Numbered from the stretch's first letter, positions 35,887 through 50,329 are shown. The stretch: DNA of 64,000 nucleotides from Sipunculus nudus (GCA_026874595.1 CM049319.1:16149601-16213600); one strand, 5' to 3'. Notes: generated by a model not told the origin, from the letters alone. A program made the numbers and translations.

Positions 35887-38800
35887 TTTTATTCATATCT
35901 TTTATATGTATTCCCTAACGCACGAGACAATTGTTAGGGTTTGCACTAGTACGTCGATAGAGTAGCAGTCAGCATATGAACGTATTACTGCAAGTGACGT
36001 TAGATGTGTAATAAATTATATATAATGAAAATCCCTAGATGATTAATGTATAATATCAATGTCAATGTACCTTCATATTACATGTGTTACTTTACTTTTG
36101 ATAAGTCTCCTACTTTTTAGCAAGCGGGGAAGATGTAATCACCCACCTTCTGAACTGTTAAGAATAGTTTATAAATAAAATAAACAAATAATATATATAT
36201 ATATAATATATATAGGAAATAGCGCCCTCCCTCGCCATCTCAAGATATCTCCAGATTTGCCCCGGAATAATATTTTCTTCGTCCATGCTCCGCAATAATG
36301 AAAAATCCTCTGAAATTTATCGCAAAAATTCAGTGATATTGTGTGGGGGAAGACAAACAGAGACGAATTGGGAATATCCAAATTGAAATTCATTGATACC
36401 TTTTGGAGACAATGTGTGGACAAACAAATGCGGACAAAAAAGGAATGACTTGGGTTAGATGGATACGCATCAAGATCCTCCCAAGAAAGTTCGGTAATAG
36501 TCCAATGGTTCTTTTTTTACATAAAACTATACGAATTCTGTTTTGATTCATTTGGTGTTCCAAAACAACAAACACCTTACCGCTGAGTCCATACAGTTAT
36601 AGAGATGGCTAAAGGTACATAAACCTTTGCAACAATATTTGCATTATCTCACGGTATTATATCATTCTGGTTCAATACAAAAATTTCCGGAAAAAAACAT
36701 CCCGGCACAAAGATTTACTATCTTAAGTTTACCTGATTAATACGTTAATATATGTAAAACATTCCATGTATGTCTGTATACCATAACAAAACTGTATGAC
36801 CAGAGGTCCGATCATGTGCATAGGCGACAATCCCCAAACAAGAAAAAATGAAAGAAGAAAAACCGAAAAAGCTTGAAAAATCTTGATTCATGAGGTGGCG
36901 TGCCTGCTATTTTTATGTTATGCATTAATGATAGCCCGGTGCAAGTTCATTCCCACTTGAGTACATCAGTAAGCACAACGGTTTTAGAACGTGATATTGG
37001 TAGACACCATAACATTGAAAGGAGAAAACACTATACTTTAGGAATATATTCAACATGCCATGGCATGTATGTGAAAAGGCCCCTTAAAGTTTTTAGAACT
37101 GTGAGGTGAGATGCCAAAATACTCGGCGACCATCTCTGGTGTTTAATTACATCAGCGATGTATAAAACACATGCATTGGCCTGTTTCCTAAGTGTATTTA
37201 AGCCCTACAGCCTTTTCATTATGGTAAATATTTTAAATGTGGTTTGTATATTTAAGGATAAGTGCAAGTGTTATGTGTTAACATGTACAGTTGTCATGAT
37301 GTCTAAAATATACCATAGATATCCACTAACCAGGAAAATTGACCTCAAAACCAGATAAATTATGGTCCGCCCTTTTAGCCTAATTCTGCTAATGAGCCTC
37401 CAATACGCTCCAACACAGATCGCCTTCCATGCCCCTGGTTGTCACGTTACAAAGGTCAATGCCATATCTCTGTTTGTGAGTGATGAAAAAATCGCAGTCA
37501 TTGTGAAATGTTTGGCCATTTTTTATTATTTGTCTCAAATGAATTTTGTGCCAGGTAAGACATTATTATTCACTAGGTAGCCGGCGGAATGACTCCTGCA
37601 ACCTTTGGCCTAGAACTTTTAATACTGTCTCCTTTGTATAAAAATATATCCCGGAAAACATTCCGACAGAGGTACTGGTGCAGACTACAGGTGTTCTGTT
37701 TGGAAGAGTATCCCAAATTATGCAAATTTCGCGCTTGTGGGATGATTGACCGTTCGCTTTGCCAATGGTAACTTGATTGGTTGCTCGCAAGTGCTCTGCT
37801 CATGATTATTCATTGAATGAAAATGCGATAAAGGTCACATAGAGTTAATGGATAGGTCAATAACGATAATAAAGTGATAACGAATAACCCGACGACGAAG
37901 AAAAACAAAAAAAAAAACAAAACCAAATAAACACCCACACTCTTTCGTTCATTCTCTGTTATTAAGAATTAATGTCTATGTTTGCATACATACTGACGCA
38001 CGTACTCGTGAAATAAAACATATATCAACCCTATATGTCACGTATGTGACTGCCCCTTGGTGACTGTATAGAACCTGGGAAGGCTGGATGGTCAAGTGGG
38101 TTCCGAAGGTTATCTAAGCCCCATTCACATGCAGACATTTACACATGTAATTATTTTTGCAGAATAAATTTACACCTGTAAGTAAAATTCTGCTTGGAGT
38201 ATATTTACTTATAGTATTTACTTATGACTCTCATGTCATTAAGGTTCTGAATGCAAAAAAAATTATTAATGTATATTTTATAATTTCAATATATTTATAC
38301 AAGGTATAACTTGTTCAGAAGTCATTCTGTTCTTCCACTAGGCCCTGTGAAAATTATATATATGAAATACATTAACATTAAAATACATATGATAAGATAC
38401 ATACATATATACACATTAAATATGTCAGGCGTAAAATGATAATAGAATCATGCAAAATGTGAACATATGAAGCATAAAACATTGCTTACCCTTCAAATCT
38501 TGTGTGAACGATGGAACAGGTGTTTTAAAGTTACTATGCAAGTAATAAGGTTACAATAAACCATTGAAACACGCCATTCTAAGTTAACAAATGCCTAAAG
38601 ACCAAAAGCTAATGCGTTAATATTTCCTGTATGATGATACTATAAAGGAAAGAATTATTTTCCTACAGGAAACTACTGACATTTAATAATTTAATTCGGT
38701 TGCTTATATACCTGTAGAGAATTCGTGTAGGAAATCGGGACATAACTCTCCAAAAACGTTACACAGTTTGTGAATTTTAAAATTAATTTAAAAAGGATTC

Positions 38801-40996
38801 ATAACAGTTGCAATTCCCCTACAGTAGCGAAGACTGCTATATTCTGAGGTTTACAAGTATACCTTTGGCAGTTTTGATCAAATAGTTTGACGGATGACAT
38901 GCAAAGATATTTATGTTATTTTCTGATGTATGATAATCACAACAGAATATAAGGCATACAGAATTAGACTCTATTTACCAAACTTAAATCTGCAAGGCAT
39001 GGGGAGCTAAATGTAATTTATCATTCAAGTGACTTAAAAATACACTTGATAATCTAAATTGTCCATTTAAATTTCTTGTTAAAAGGAGATGTCTATCGCA
39101 CTAGTCCTCGGCTTTTAAGTAGGCCTACGTAACTCAGACTCGAAGAAGGTGGATTTAGACTCGAACCTCAAGGACTCGGACTTATGTATAACAGAGTAAC
39201 AAACTAGTTCATCCGCGGCACCAGGCATAAATACAAAATAACAAAAGGTCTTACTGATAAACATATTTCCTTTCCTACTATGGTGTGAATTTATTTTCAA
39301 GGTTAGGGTGATAACCTGCAGGCGAGGGAGGGGAAATTTTTTGTTTAAATCTGTCAACACCGCACATTTTCCCATATATATATATTAGAATAAATTTAAA
39401 ACTGGGCCAGCCCAGATCAAAATTTTTTTATTTGGACCGGTCCAGATCAAAATTCTAATCTGGGCCAGACCAGTTTTAAACTGGACCAGCCCAGATCAAA
39501 ATTTTGATTTGGGCCGGTCCAGATTAAAATCCTGTGGTGAAGACTTAAGGATTTAAATCTGGTCTGGACTGATTTTAAACTGGGCTGGCCCAGATTAGAA
39601 TTTGGGATCTGGCCTGGTTAAGTTTATTATCCTGTGGTGGACTGATTTTAAACTGGGCCTAACCAGATCAGAATCCTAATCTAATCTTAGGCTAGCTTGA
39701 TTTTTATCATCTTAAATCAGATAATACAGTAAACATTTATTCCAGATACACCATTTTGAAGGGCACAAAACACATAATGAACAAGATCATTTAAAATATT
39801 TTAGTGAGGAAAAAGCTAATGAACAAATGTGATGTGCTTCTTTTGTTTCATCTATTCTTCAAGCATACAAGTTCACATTTAAACTTCACTTATACCAACT
39901 ACCATAATTAATTATGGTAGAATACAGTTTAGAATATGTATCAGTTCTGAGACATCTACTTGACTTAATATCAAAATTTTCAACTTAACTGAGATAATTT
40001 TCTGTTCTGAATATCAAATTTCATGTGTAATATTAAATATATACATGCATAATTAAATACCAGCTTTACCCATTTTTAAGTGAACAAAAGTAATTTATCA
40101 GTCTTGATGATCATTTGGGTGAGCAGCATGACATTTTGCCCTAACATGGGGCCAGGGAGAGGTTTGTGATACCATTTCTGTAATTTTTAATAGCAGAAAA
40201 TAAACAGCTGAGAAAATGATATGATTGTTGTCATTTGTCAGTCTCAAAAAAAGAGGTAAACATGAGTGAAAATTGGATTTAGAATTTTAATTCAGAGGGT
40301 GACAAACATGGTGGAGTTTTCATGACTTTGGAGTTAATAACTTAAAAAAAGCTAATCTATTAACTGATAACTAATGTAAATTGAAGATAGTTAAAAGTTG
40401 TATGACTTATAAATGTGTGCACAACAGAAAATAAGTGTTGGTTTTCTTGAAATGTTAGATGATAGTGTCCTTTTAGAATTAGATTGATTAAGTCCGTTTT
40501 ACTGTTTTTAGTTCAGTCTTCTTGTGAAAGGCATGATGTTTTTCATCTTCTCCTCCCCTTTCAACGTTCTGGATATTTAGGTTGATTATAACAACTGTTA
40601 TTTTTACAATATCCGTTTTCATTAATATTGCATAGATAAAACTGATGTTGTAGATGGCTAAGTCCCATTCTTATTCTCGTATGATTTATTGCAGCTGTAT
40701 CCCCTGCCTGTGCTGTAATGTAACCCTCTCTGTGGGTATAATGAATGTTTAAATGCCTTTTTTTTTAATGTCCCAATGTGGGCACAGGTTATTTATAGTG
40801 ATTGTGAATGTAAAACTGTAACCAATAACCTTAATACCAGCTCTGTATATAAACCTCAAAACGTGGTTATAAAGAAAACGAACAGTCTATGGGATCGCCG
40901 TTTTCAGGTTTAATTTTATTAATATATAACTCTGAAGAAAAACAACACTGTAAATTTACAACAGTCTGATGCGACCCGATTATCAGGTGAATGTGG

Positions 40997-41038
<42 letters not shown>

Positions 41039-41381
41039 GTTTATATTTATTCATCGGATTATTAAAAATAGGTGCTCTATGCTACAGTTCTGATTCACTC
41101 CAACCCCTTGAAGGTTAATGGACGCCACCGCACTGTATGTTTGGTCTATATTATTCCATCTGTTTCTGCGTATAAAAGCATAGAGTGCGTGACGCATGCA
41201 TTTATTTTCTGTTCAACACTCGGCTACCATTGGCCTGACAATGTTTACCCATTATTTGTGGGTGCATAATATTAGATGAGGTCCTCTTTCGTGACCCAAA
41301 AAAAGCGCCTGCTAAACAAAAGAAGAGGTTTATATTAGAGAGCATGAAATCACATGGTATACATGTAATATGTACGATATT

Positions 41382-41450
<69 letters not shown>

Positions 41451-44400
41451 GAGGCCAAGATTAGAATCTGGCCCAATTTAAAATTGGACCAGCCCAGATC
41501 AAAATTTTGATTTGGACCGGCCCAGATCAAAATTCTAATCTGGGCAAGACCAGTTTTAAAACTGGGCCAGCCCAGATTAAAATTTTGATCTGGGCTGGTC
41601 CAAATTAAAATCCTGTAGTGAAGACTTCAGAATTTAAATCTGGTCCGGAATGATTTTAAACTGTGCTGGCCCAGATTAGAATTTTGATCTGGGCTGGTTA
41701 AGTTTACAGTCCTGTCGTGGACTGATTTTAATCTGGCCCTTACCAGATCAGTACGATAATCTAATCTTAGGCTAGCTTGATTTTTATAACCTTAAATCAG
41801 ATAATAAAGTAAACATTAATTCCAGATACACCATTTTGAAGGGCACAAAACATAATGAACAAGATCATTTAAAATATTTTAGTAAGGAAAAAGCTAACGA
41901 ACAAATGTAATGTGCTTCTTTGGTTTCATCTATTCTTCAAGCATACAAGGTCACATTTGAACTTCACCTATACCAACTACCATAATTAATCACAGTTTAG
42001 AATATGTGTCAGCACAACCTTTGACAATGCTAATGTTCGCTGATGATATTGTTTGTTTTGGAGACACAGTTGGAAGATTACAGAATCAAATTGATAAACT
42101 TGAATATTTTTGTAACCGTTATGGAATGAAGTTGAATGTGGACAAAACTAAAGTTGTTGTATTTAGAAATGGGGGGACGTTAAAGAAATATGAAAAATGG
42201 TATTATAAAGGAAGAAAGCTTGAAGTAGTCAATAGTTATAGGTATTTAGGAGGGGTATTTACTTCTTGTCTGAAATGGGTAGAAATGGAAAAACATCTTG
42301 TGTGTCAAGCAAATAAAACTGTTTTAATGATAAGAAAATTCATTTCTGATAATAAATATATTACTGTAAAAGAATCATTTTCTTTATTTGATAAGATGGT
42401 TGTACCTGTACTTTCATATGGCAGTGAATTGTGGGGTTACAAAAAACAAGATAAAATAGAACAGGTCCACAATAAATTTTGTAAATACATACTTGGGATT
42501 TACTCTTCTTCACCAAATGCTGCAGCACTTGGTGAGTGTGGAAGGTTTTCTCTGAAAATCAGATTTATGTTAAAATGTATTTCTTATTGGGTTAAATTAC
42601 TAAGAATGGAAAATTATAGGTACCCTAAGCGTTTATATTCTAAATTACATAGGCTAGATGAATTAGGAAAGTATACGTGGGCAACAAGGGTAAAAAATAT
42701 ATTATTTTCAATCGGATTTGGATATACATGGATATTTCAAGATGTAGGTAATATTAATATATTTCTGTCAGGTTTCAAACAAAGGTTGCATGATAATGAA
42801 AGACAAGAATGGACAGCTAACATAGAAAATAATGGAAGATTAAAAACATATGCTATCTTTAAAAGCTTATTAAACACAGAATTATATTTATCAGCAGTTC
42901 CAAATAAAAGATATAGAATTTGTTTAGCAAGACTTAGAACATCATCACATAGCTTAGAAGTAGAAGTTGGTCGCCACAAGAAAATAGCCTGGGAAGAGAG
43001 ATGTTGTAAATTTTGTCTTAAACATGGAGAATCATATATTGAAGATGAGTTCCATTTTGTCATTAAATGTCCTTTATATATTTCATTAAGAGAAAAATAT
43101 CTGTCTGAATTTAAAGATATGTCTTTCGTTTCATTAATGTCCACAACAAATTATGTCACAATTAATAAGCTTTCAGCATTTGTATATTTTGCATTTGTTA
43201 AAAGAGAGTCAATTCTAAATGATTCTTTGAACTAGTAAGTGAACAATTTTATGTATATTATATTTTATGTATATATTAATATTCATATTTTATGTTGTTA
43301 TGAAATTTATTCTATGTAATTACCATTAACTTTAATCATTTTGTGAAACACAAATAGTTACCTGATAAAATTACATTGTGTATTTATTCAGTTGATAAAA
43401 TTGTTATTTCTGTTAATATTTTATTAATGATAACTGTGTATTTTTGAAAACTGTATTCATTTAATTGTTTATTTATTAATTATTTATTCTTATCATTTAT
43501 TGTTTTTTTTTTTTTTTCACGTGACCATGTATTATGTATTATGTATTTTGTATGTTTATATGTTGGATATATGGGCCTGAGGCCTTCATTTCCAGAATAA
43601 AGATATATATATATATATACACATTAAATATGTCAGGCGTAAAATGATAATAGAATCATGCAAAATGTGAACATATGAAGCATAAAACATTGCTTACCCT
43701 TCAAATCTTGTGTGAACGATGAAACAGGTGTTTTTAAGTTACTATGAAAGTAATAAGGTTACAATGAACCATTGAAACACGCCATTTTAAGTAAACAAAT
43801 GCCTAAAGACCAAAAGCTAATGCGTGAATATTTCCTGTATGATGATACTATAAAGGAAAGAATTATTTTCCTACAGGAAACTACTGACATTTAATAATAT
43901 AATTCGGTTGCTTATATACCTGTAGAGAATTCGTGTAGAAAATGGGGACATAACTCTCCAAAAACGTTACATAGTTTGTGAATTTTAAAATTAATTTAAA
44001 AAGGATTCATAACATTTGTAATTCCCCTACAGTAGCGAATACTGCTATATTCTGAGGTTTACAAGTATACCTTTGACAGTTTTGATCAAATAGTTTGACG
44101 GATGACATGCAGAGATATTTATGTTATTTTCTGATGTATGATAATCACAACAGAATATAAGGCATACAGAATTAGACAATATTCACCAAACTTAAATCTG
44201 CATGGCATGGGGAGCTAAAGGTAATTTATCATTCAAGTGACTTAAAAATACACTTGATAATCTAAATTGTCCATTTAAATTTCTTTTTAAAAGGAGATGT
44301 CTATCGCACTAGTCCTCGGCTTTTAAGTAGGCCTACGTAACTCAGACTCGAAGAAGGTGGATTTAGACTCGAACCTCAAGGACTCGGACTTATGTATAAC

Positions 44401-44587
44401 AGAGTAACAAACTAGTTCATCCGCGGCACCAGGCATAAATACAAAATAACAAAAGGTCTTACTGATAAACATATTTCCTTTCCTACTATGGTGTGAAATT
44501 ATATTTAAGGTTAGGGTGATAACCTGCAGGCAAGGGAGGGGCATTTTTTTGTTTAAATCTGTCAACACCGCACATTTTCCCCTATAT

Positions 44588-44684
<97 letters not shown>

Positions 44685-47071
44685 TATTGTCGCCACTGCT
44701 TTCCAAGAAATTTAGATTCATGTCCTATAAATGTGTACAACATTAATTTTATGTGCTGAATCATGACGAAAAGCTTAAGGGAAGTTACTTGAAGCCATAA
44801 AATCAAGTCGGAATTTGTATATTCGAAGAGCTGGGCTGCGTTTAAAGAGAACCTCTTTGTGTGGCAAGAAACCAGAAGCGACTCCATGCAGGGTGTGTGT
44901 CGGGGGGGGGGGGGGGGGATGGGGCTGGAAACACTTAAAACTAAGATTCCTTAGGTACGGAATGCGGATTGCGGGATACGGAATGCGTATAAAATCGGTT
45001 TTGACTAAATAAATAAGGTGAGATTCCTTATTCACGGATCCGGCATACCGAATGTGTATTTTCATGTAGCGATTTCTGAAGGTTCCGGGTGTGTTCCAGG
45101 GGCAACACATAGAAACCATGCATGGCGCCATGTAGGGTCATTGGAAATCTCTCAACACGCATTCTGCATGCAGCATTCCGTACATAAGGAATCTTGGCTT
45201 AACACAATTCGTCCTCACAGAAATTAAAAAAGTCGTTGAGGTATGCTTCTATCCATTGTGCCCTAACATATATGCATTATATGCAATATTTAAACGTTGT
45301 GTTTGCTTAATTCATATATAAAGATCATAAAAATAGATAATACATTTTAGATTCGTGTATTGTACATATACAGCGAGTTTGAAGAAAGTACAGTTTAAAC
45401 TTTGTCAAGTTTATTTAGTATTTATTTTGAAATCCACTCTTCCCTGTTTCACATATAAAAAGTTCAGAATGCATTAAATTATTAAAAACATATAAAGGTG
45501 AACTAGATTAACTCCTAAATAATTATTTTTCCTAAGAGGTTACCCTAACCCTGTATAAATCTCATCAAATTCATTTTATGAATATCTGAGTGAAGTTTCC
45601 AAAAATCCAACAAAGTAACCAACCAAGACAAATACATAATACCCCTGGTGCAAGGACGGTAATGATAACCGTCGCTAAAAACAGTAACCGAAATAAAAAA
45701 ACCCGGGTCCCCTCAAAGATACATGGGATGCATCGGACATGAATCACTGGTGCACCGATCATGAAATCGATTTCATGCTAATTAGTTCCATGCATGTGAT
45801 CAAACACCTGTGCCTGATTCACGGAACCATGGACCTATCCTAACATACTGTGAGACCGCTCGCGTTTTCTACATGTCCCCGAGCATGCGTTGAGAAACTG
45901 CAGCTTGTGTGGCTTTGAATAAATCTTGACAGCCCTGTTGGACACAGCGCTGATAAGAAGTGATTAGATGATATCACTGAGTAACGCTAGAACAACATCA
46001 GTAAAAGGACACACTGTACTTACCATTTCAACAATGTTTCTCATTGCCTTAATTTATCTTATGTACGGGTGTGCCGGCTACAACTTTGACATAGACAATC
46101 CGGCCATCCTTAAAATTGATGGCACGCGTTACCAAGGTCACCCTGGAGATGTTCAGAGCTGCTACTTTGGATTTTCTCTGGCTGGGTATAAAGATGGCTG
46201 CAAAACATGGTAGGACTTACATAAACTGTTTGACTTGTTTCTGGGTTCGACACGTATCGGTTTTGAACAGGCATCATATTTACTATTATGTTATTACGTA
46301 TAAGTTTTATAAAGGCATGCCATGCAGTATCTACAAATAAAAAAAATTATTTTTTGATTACAGTTTCAGTATTCAGTTTTCAACAAGAAAGACAGAGTAG
46401 CGAAAAAAAAAACACACACACACACACGTTCGAGGTATTGCCATGAAGTTTAATTTTTGTCAACTAAAAAGTGCATTACAGTTACTGGGTGCTTAAAATA
46501 GTGTACCTTTAAAAATAAAACGTTTTTATATGTTACAAAATCATGGTAAAATGAATGAAGCATTCAGAAATATGTGAGTACGTGATAGAGTAGCTGTCTG
46601 CATATATGATCGTATTACTGCAAGTGACGTTAAATGTGTAATAAATTATATATATTGAAAATCCCTAGATGATTAATGTATAATATCAGTGTCAATGTAC
46701 CTTCATATTACATGTGTTACTTTACTTTTTATAAGCCTTTTGAAATCTCTGTGTATGACTTATAAATGTGTGCACAGCAGAAAATAAGTGTTGGTTTTCT
46801 TGAAATGTTAGATGATAGTGTCCTTTTAAAATTAGATTGATTAATTTTATCTACACTTTTATAGATATAATGTCGTTTATTGGTTTAGTAAAATAGGTAA
46901 TGTATATTAATGGATTATGTGCATGTTTTATCTAGCCTAAGTAATATTTAAATGTTTGTCTTAATTTTTATTTAATGAATATTTTTTCTCATAGTCATTT
47001 TTATGCAAATGCTTGCTTGTAATAGCGTTTTAGAGTACAACACTGTGGATTTTACGCTTTACAAAATAAAA

Positions 47072-47108
<37 letters not shown>

Positions 47109-47652
47109 TTATTATTATTAAGTCCGTTTTACTGTTTTTAGTTCAGTCTTCTTGTGAAAGGCATGATGTTTTTCAGCTTCTCCTCCCCTTTCAACGGTGT
47201 ATTTTGGACATTTTAGAGAATAATGTTCTGGATCTTTAGGTTGATTATAACAACTGTTATTTTTACAATATCCGTTTTCATTAATATTGCATAGACAAAA
47301 CTGATGTTGTAGATGGCTAAGTCCCATTCTCATTCTCGTATGATTTATTGCAGCTGTATCCCCTGTCGTGCTGTAATGTAACCTTCTCTATGGGTATAAT
47401 GAATGTTTAAATGCCTTTTTTTAAATGTCCCAATGTGGGCACAGGTTATTTATAGTGAATGTGAAAGTAACTCTGTAACCAATAACCTTAATACCAGCTC
47501 TGTATGTAAACCTCAAAACGTGGTTATAAAGAAAACGAACAGTCTATGGGATCGCCGTTTTCAGGTTTAATTTTATTAATATATAACTCTGAAGAAAAAC
47601 AACACTGTAAATTCACAACAGTCTGATGCGACCCGATTATCAGGTGAATGTG

Positions 47653-47711
<59 letters not shown>

Positions 47712-48050
47712 GTTTATATTTATTCATCGGATTATTAAAAATAGGTGCTCTATCCTACAGTTCTGAATCACTCCAACCCCTTGAAGGTTAATGGACGCCA
47801 CCGCACTGCATGCTTGGTCTATTATTATTCCATCTGTTTCTGCGTATAAAAGGCATATAGTGCGTGACGCATGCATTTATTTTCTGTTCAACACTCGGCT
47901 ACCATTGGCCTGACAATGTTTACTCATTAATTGTTGGTGCATAATATTAGATGAGGTCCTCTTTCGTGACCCAAACAAGCGCCTGCTAAACAAAAGAAGA
48001 GGTTTATATTAAAGAGCATGAAAATACATGGTATACATGTAATATGTACG

Positions 48051-48102
<52 letters not shown>

Positions 48103-50282
48103 AATAATTTTACACTATATAATACATTATATAGCAATTGTAATGTTTTATCAAACAAGTGTCAGTTATTTTTCTAAACAAGAGTATTAATATCAGGATA
48201 GATTCATACACCATATCAACCAGCTCTAAAACTGTAACCTCAAAACGTGGTTATAAAGAAAACGAACAGTCTGTGGGAACGCCGTTTTCAGGTTTAATTT
48301 TATCAAAGGTTCAAGGGGTTATTATAAGTTGATAGACGTCTGGTATCGGCCAGCGTATTAAGATAAGTTAAGATAAGATAACCAGTGGCGGATCCAGAGG
48401 GGTAGCTTTGGGGGCTGAAGCCCCCCCCCCCCCCAAAGACTGAAACATTGTTAACAATTTAAAATTTTCTTTACATTATTTCCAGTTGCCGTCATACAAA
48501 CATCACCCTATCAACTAAAAACAAAAGTTGAAAACCCAAGAAATCGTTAGGAGAAACGCATGTCGACACCAGTATCAGGCATCTTTTTTATTCCCCCGCC
48601 GTTAGGAGAGAGGACTACTAAAATAGTCCGCGTCTGTCAGTCCTTCAATCCGTTCGTCCGTCCCGCATCATCATTGATGCCACACTTTCATAGTTAAACA
48701 TATGGCCGGGGACCATTGTGGCCCAAGGTCCTTGTTGTATTTTTAAATTATGAGTTTGGCATTTTCCAACATTGGTTATAGACGTTACAAATTTCTATCT
48801 ACATGATCTATAAACCGTGGCTCCCTCAAGCATTTCTCATGGGATGTTCCAGCTGTCCTTGGGCTTGGATATCTTGCTTGTGAACATGATTAAGCGTCAA
48901 AATAAAAAGCAAGCCTTATTCACCTGTCTTTATCCTAGGAATAAAGTAATGCATTTTAAATTTCAGACGTATATATAAAAGAGATCTGACGTTTGAACGC
49001 ATTAAAGCAAAAATTATAGACAAATGAAGCAACTGCACACGTGGAAAAGTAGTTCAAGCTATACCAGTTATTCAATGTAAACGCTGGTGAGTAATGCCTT
49101 AAATAAGTAGTTAGAAAATAATATTCAACCATGAGTTATTCGTTTGCCTTTTTCAATGATGTTTAATGCATGCACTAAAAATGTTTATATGTATAGTTGT
49201 GCATGTGTTTATTTTATGACTGATCAATTATTTGAGATTAAATAATGAACAAAATGTTTACACCGTTGGGCACTTGTGCTCACACCTCATTTTCATCTCT
49301 ATACGATACCTAAAAAGAGATTATTAATACATGTATACCCAAGTCTTATTTTTATTTTAAATCTGTTGATAGAAAAAAGTAATGTCCAGATCATTTATTC
49401 TTTTACTATGAATTCCCCATTCATTCTGCTTGCTCCAGTGAAGTTTTTATTTGCTTTTTTTTATTTGAGTTAATTATTCCTCTATGAAGCAAGGTTTTCA
49501 TGTAATTATCGACGTTGGTTGATTCGTCTGTTAGCAGCTGTACTCAACAATTATAGACGGACTTATCAGGAGAGACAGAAAAAAATCAATGTTTACCTGG
49601 ATCACAATAATATCTCACAAATATATTTATAAAAAAACCGTCTTTATTTTTGGATTTAGGGGACCTTTGTTGATATAAATTTCTGAAAGGGGCGAGCAGA
49701 CCGGTTATGCAAAATCGAGTTGGTTAACTTGCCCCACATTTCTCTTGAATTTATATAATTCTCGCTATAAAGTGTAAATTCACAAAATTTAAAATACACA
49801 TAATATGAATTGTCTGACTTTAAAGTCTGCATTTACGTTTAGTCTCAACTTGGTTAATGCGTTTCCAGTTGTAAACTGTCTCCGGAAAATATTATGTTGC
49901 ACATCTGTTCCCATTTACAACAATTTCACAATTTACAAATTGTCAGATCGTATAAGAAGTAAGAAAATGCAAAAGGTATATTTTGATATCTATAGCCGTG
50001 GAGTTATGTTTTTGTTAGTTTCCAGTCTGCAACTTATTTAATGTTAGACCGAAACTACGACTAAATGTTTACAAGAGATTGAATGTGGCACTGGCCATTC
50101 GGTACCTCTTTCTCTCATCCATCAATAACAGTTGATAAAAAATAATATTCTGAAGTTTATGAACAGAAAAAAAGGCAGTTTTTCGTTTTTAAAAAGGGCA
50201 AGGAATTCAGTTTTTTCATAGGTACAAAGTGACTTAAATTCAAATAACGTATCCAACGATTGACCGATTATAACCTTTTGAA

Positions 50283-50329
<47 letters not shown>

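Larger units (their letters stand above)
32270..36115. repeat. Segmental duplication unit 1 (carries integrin first exon A)
   Basis: Sequence 32430-33420 and 33680-34130 aligns by eye with 37925-39375 and 43612-44590. Sequence 34641-36106 aligns with 44689-46738 around the integrin first exon. Unit 1 differs by a truncated LTR inserted at 34140-34583 and by lacking about 750 bp present in unit 3. Confidence 0.85.
37260..41400. repeat. Segmental duplication unit 2 (first exon missing)
   Basis: 37925-39375 matches unit 1 (32430-34130) and 38411-39375 matches unit 3 (43619-44580). 40385-41395 matches 46755-48055. Where units 1 and 3 have the integrin exon, unit 2 has the CCAGATC satellite and flanking sequence (39390-40384) instead. 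Confidence 0.8.
43612..48100. repeat. Segmental duplication unit 3 (carries integrin first exon B)
   Basis: 43619-44580 equals 38411-39375, 44689-46738 equals 34641-36106, and 46755-48055 equals 40385-41395. It is the only unit with all three blocks. Confidence 0.85.

Noticed and set aside
42737-43144. 135-codon minus-strand frame
   Set aside because: Shadow of the LINE reverse transcriptase on the plus strand.
44323-44721. 132-codon minus frame with an IYIYIY run (also 39115-39375 and 33875-34111)
   Set aside because: Part of the duplicated X block plus an AT tract. The frame is repeated because the DNA is duplicated, with no domain or splice support.
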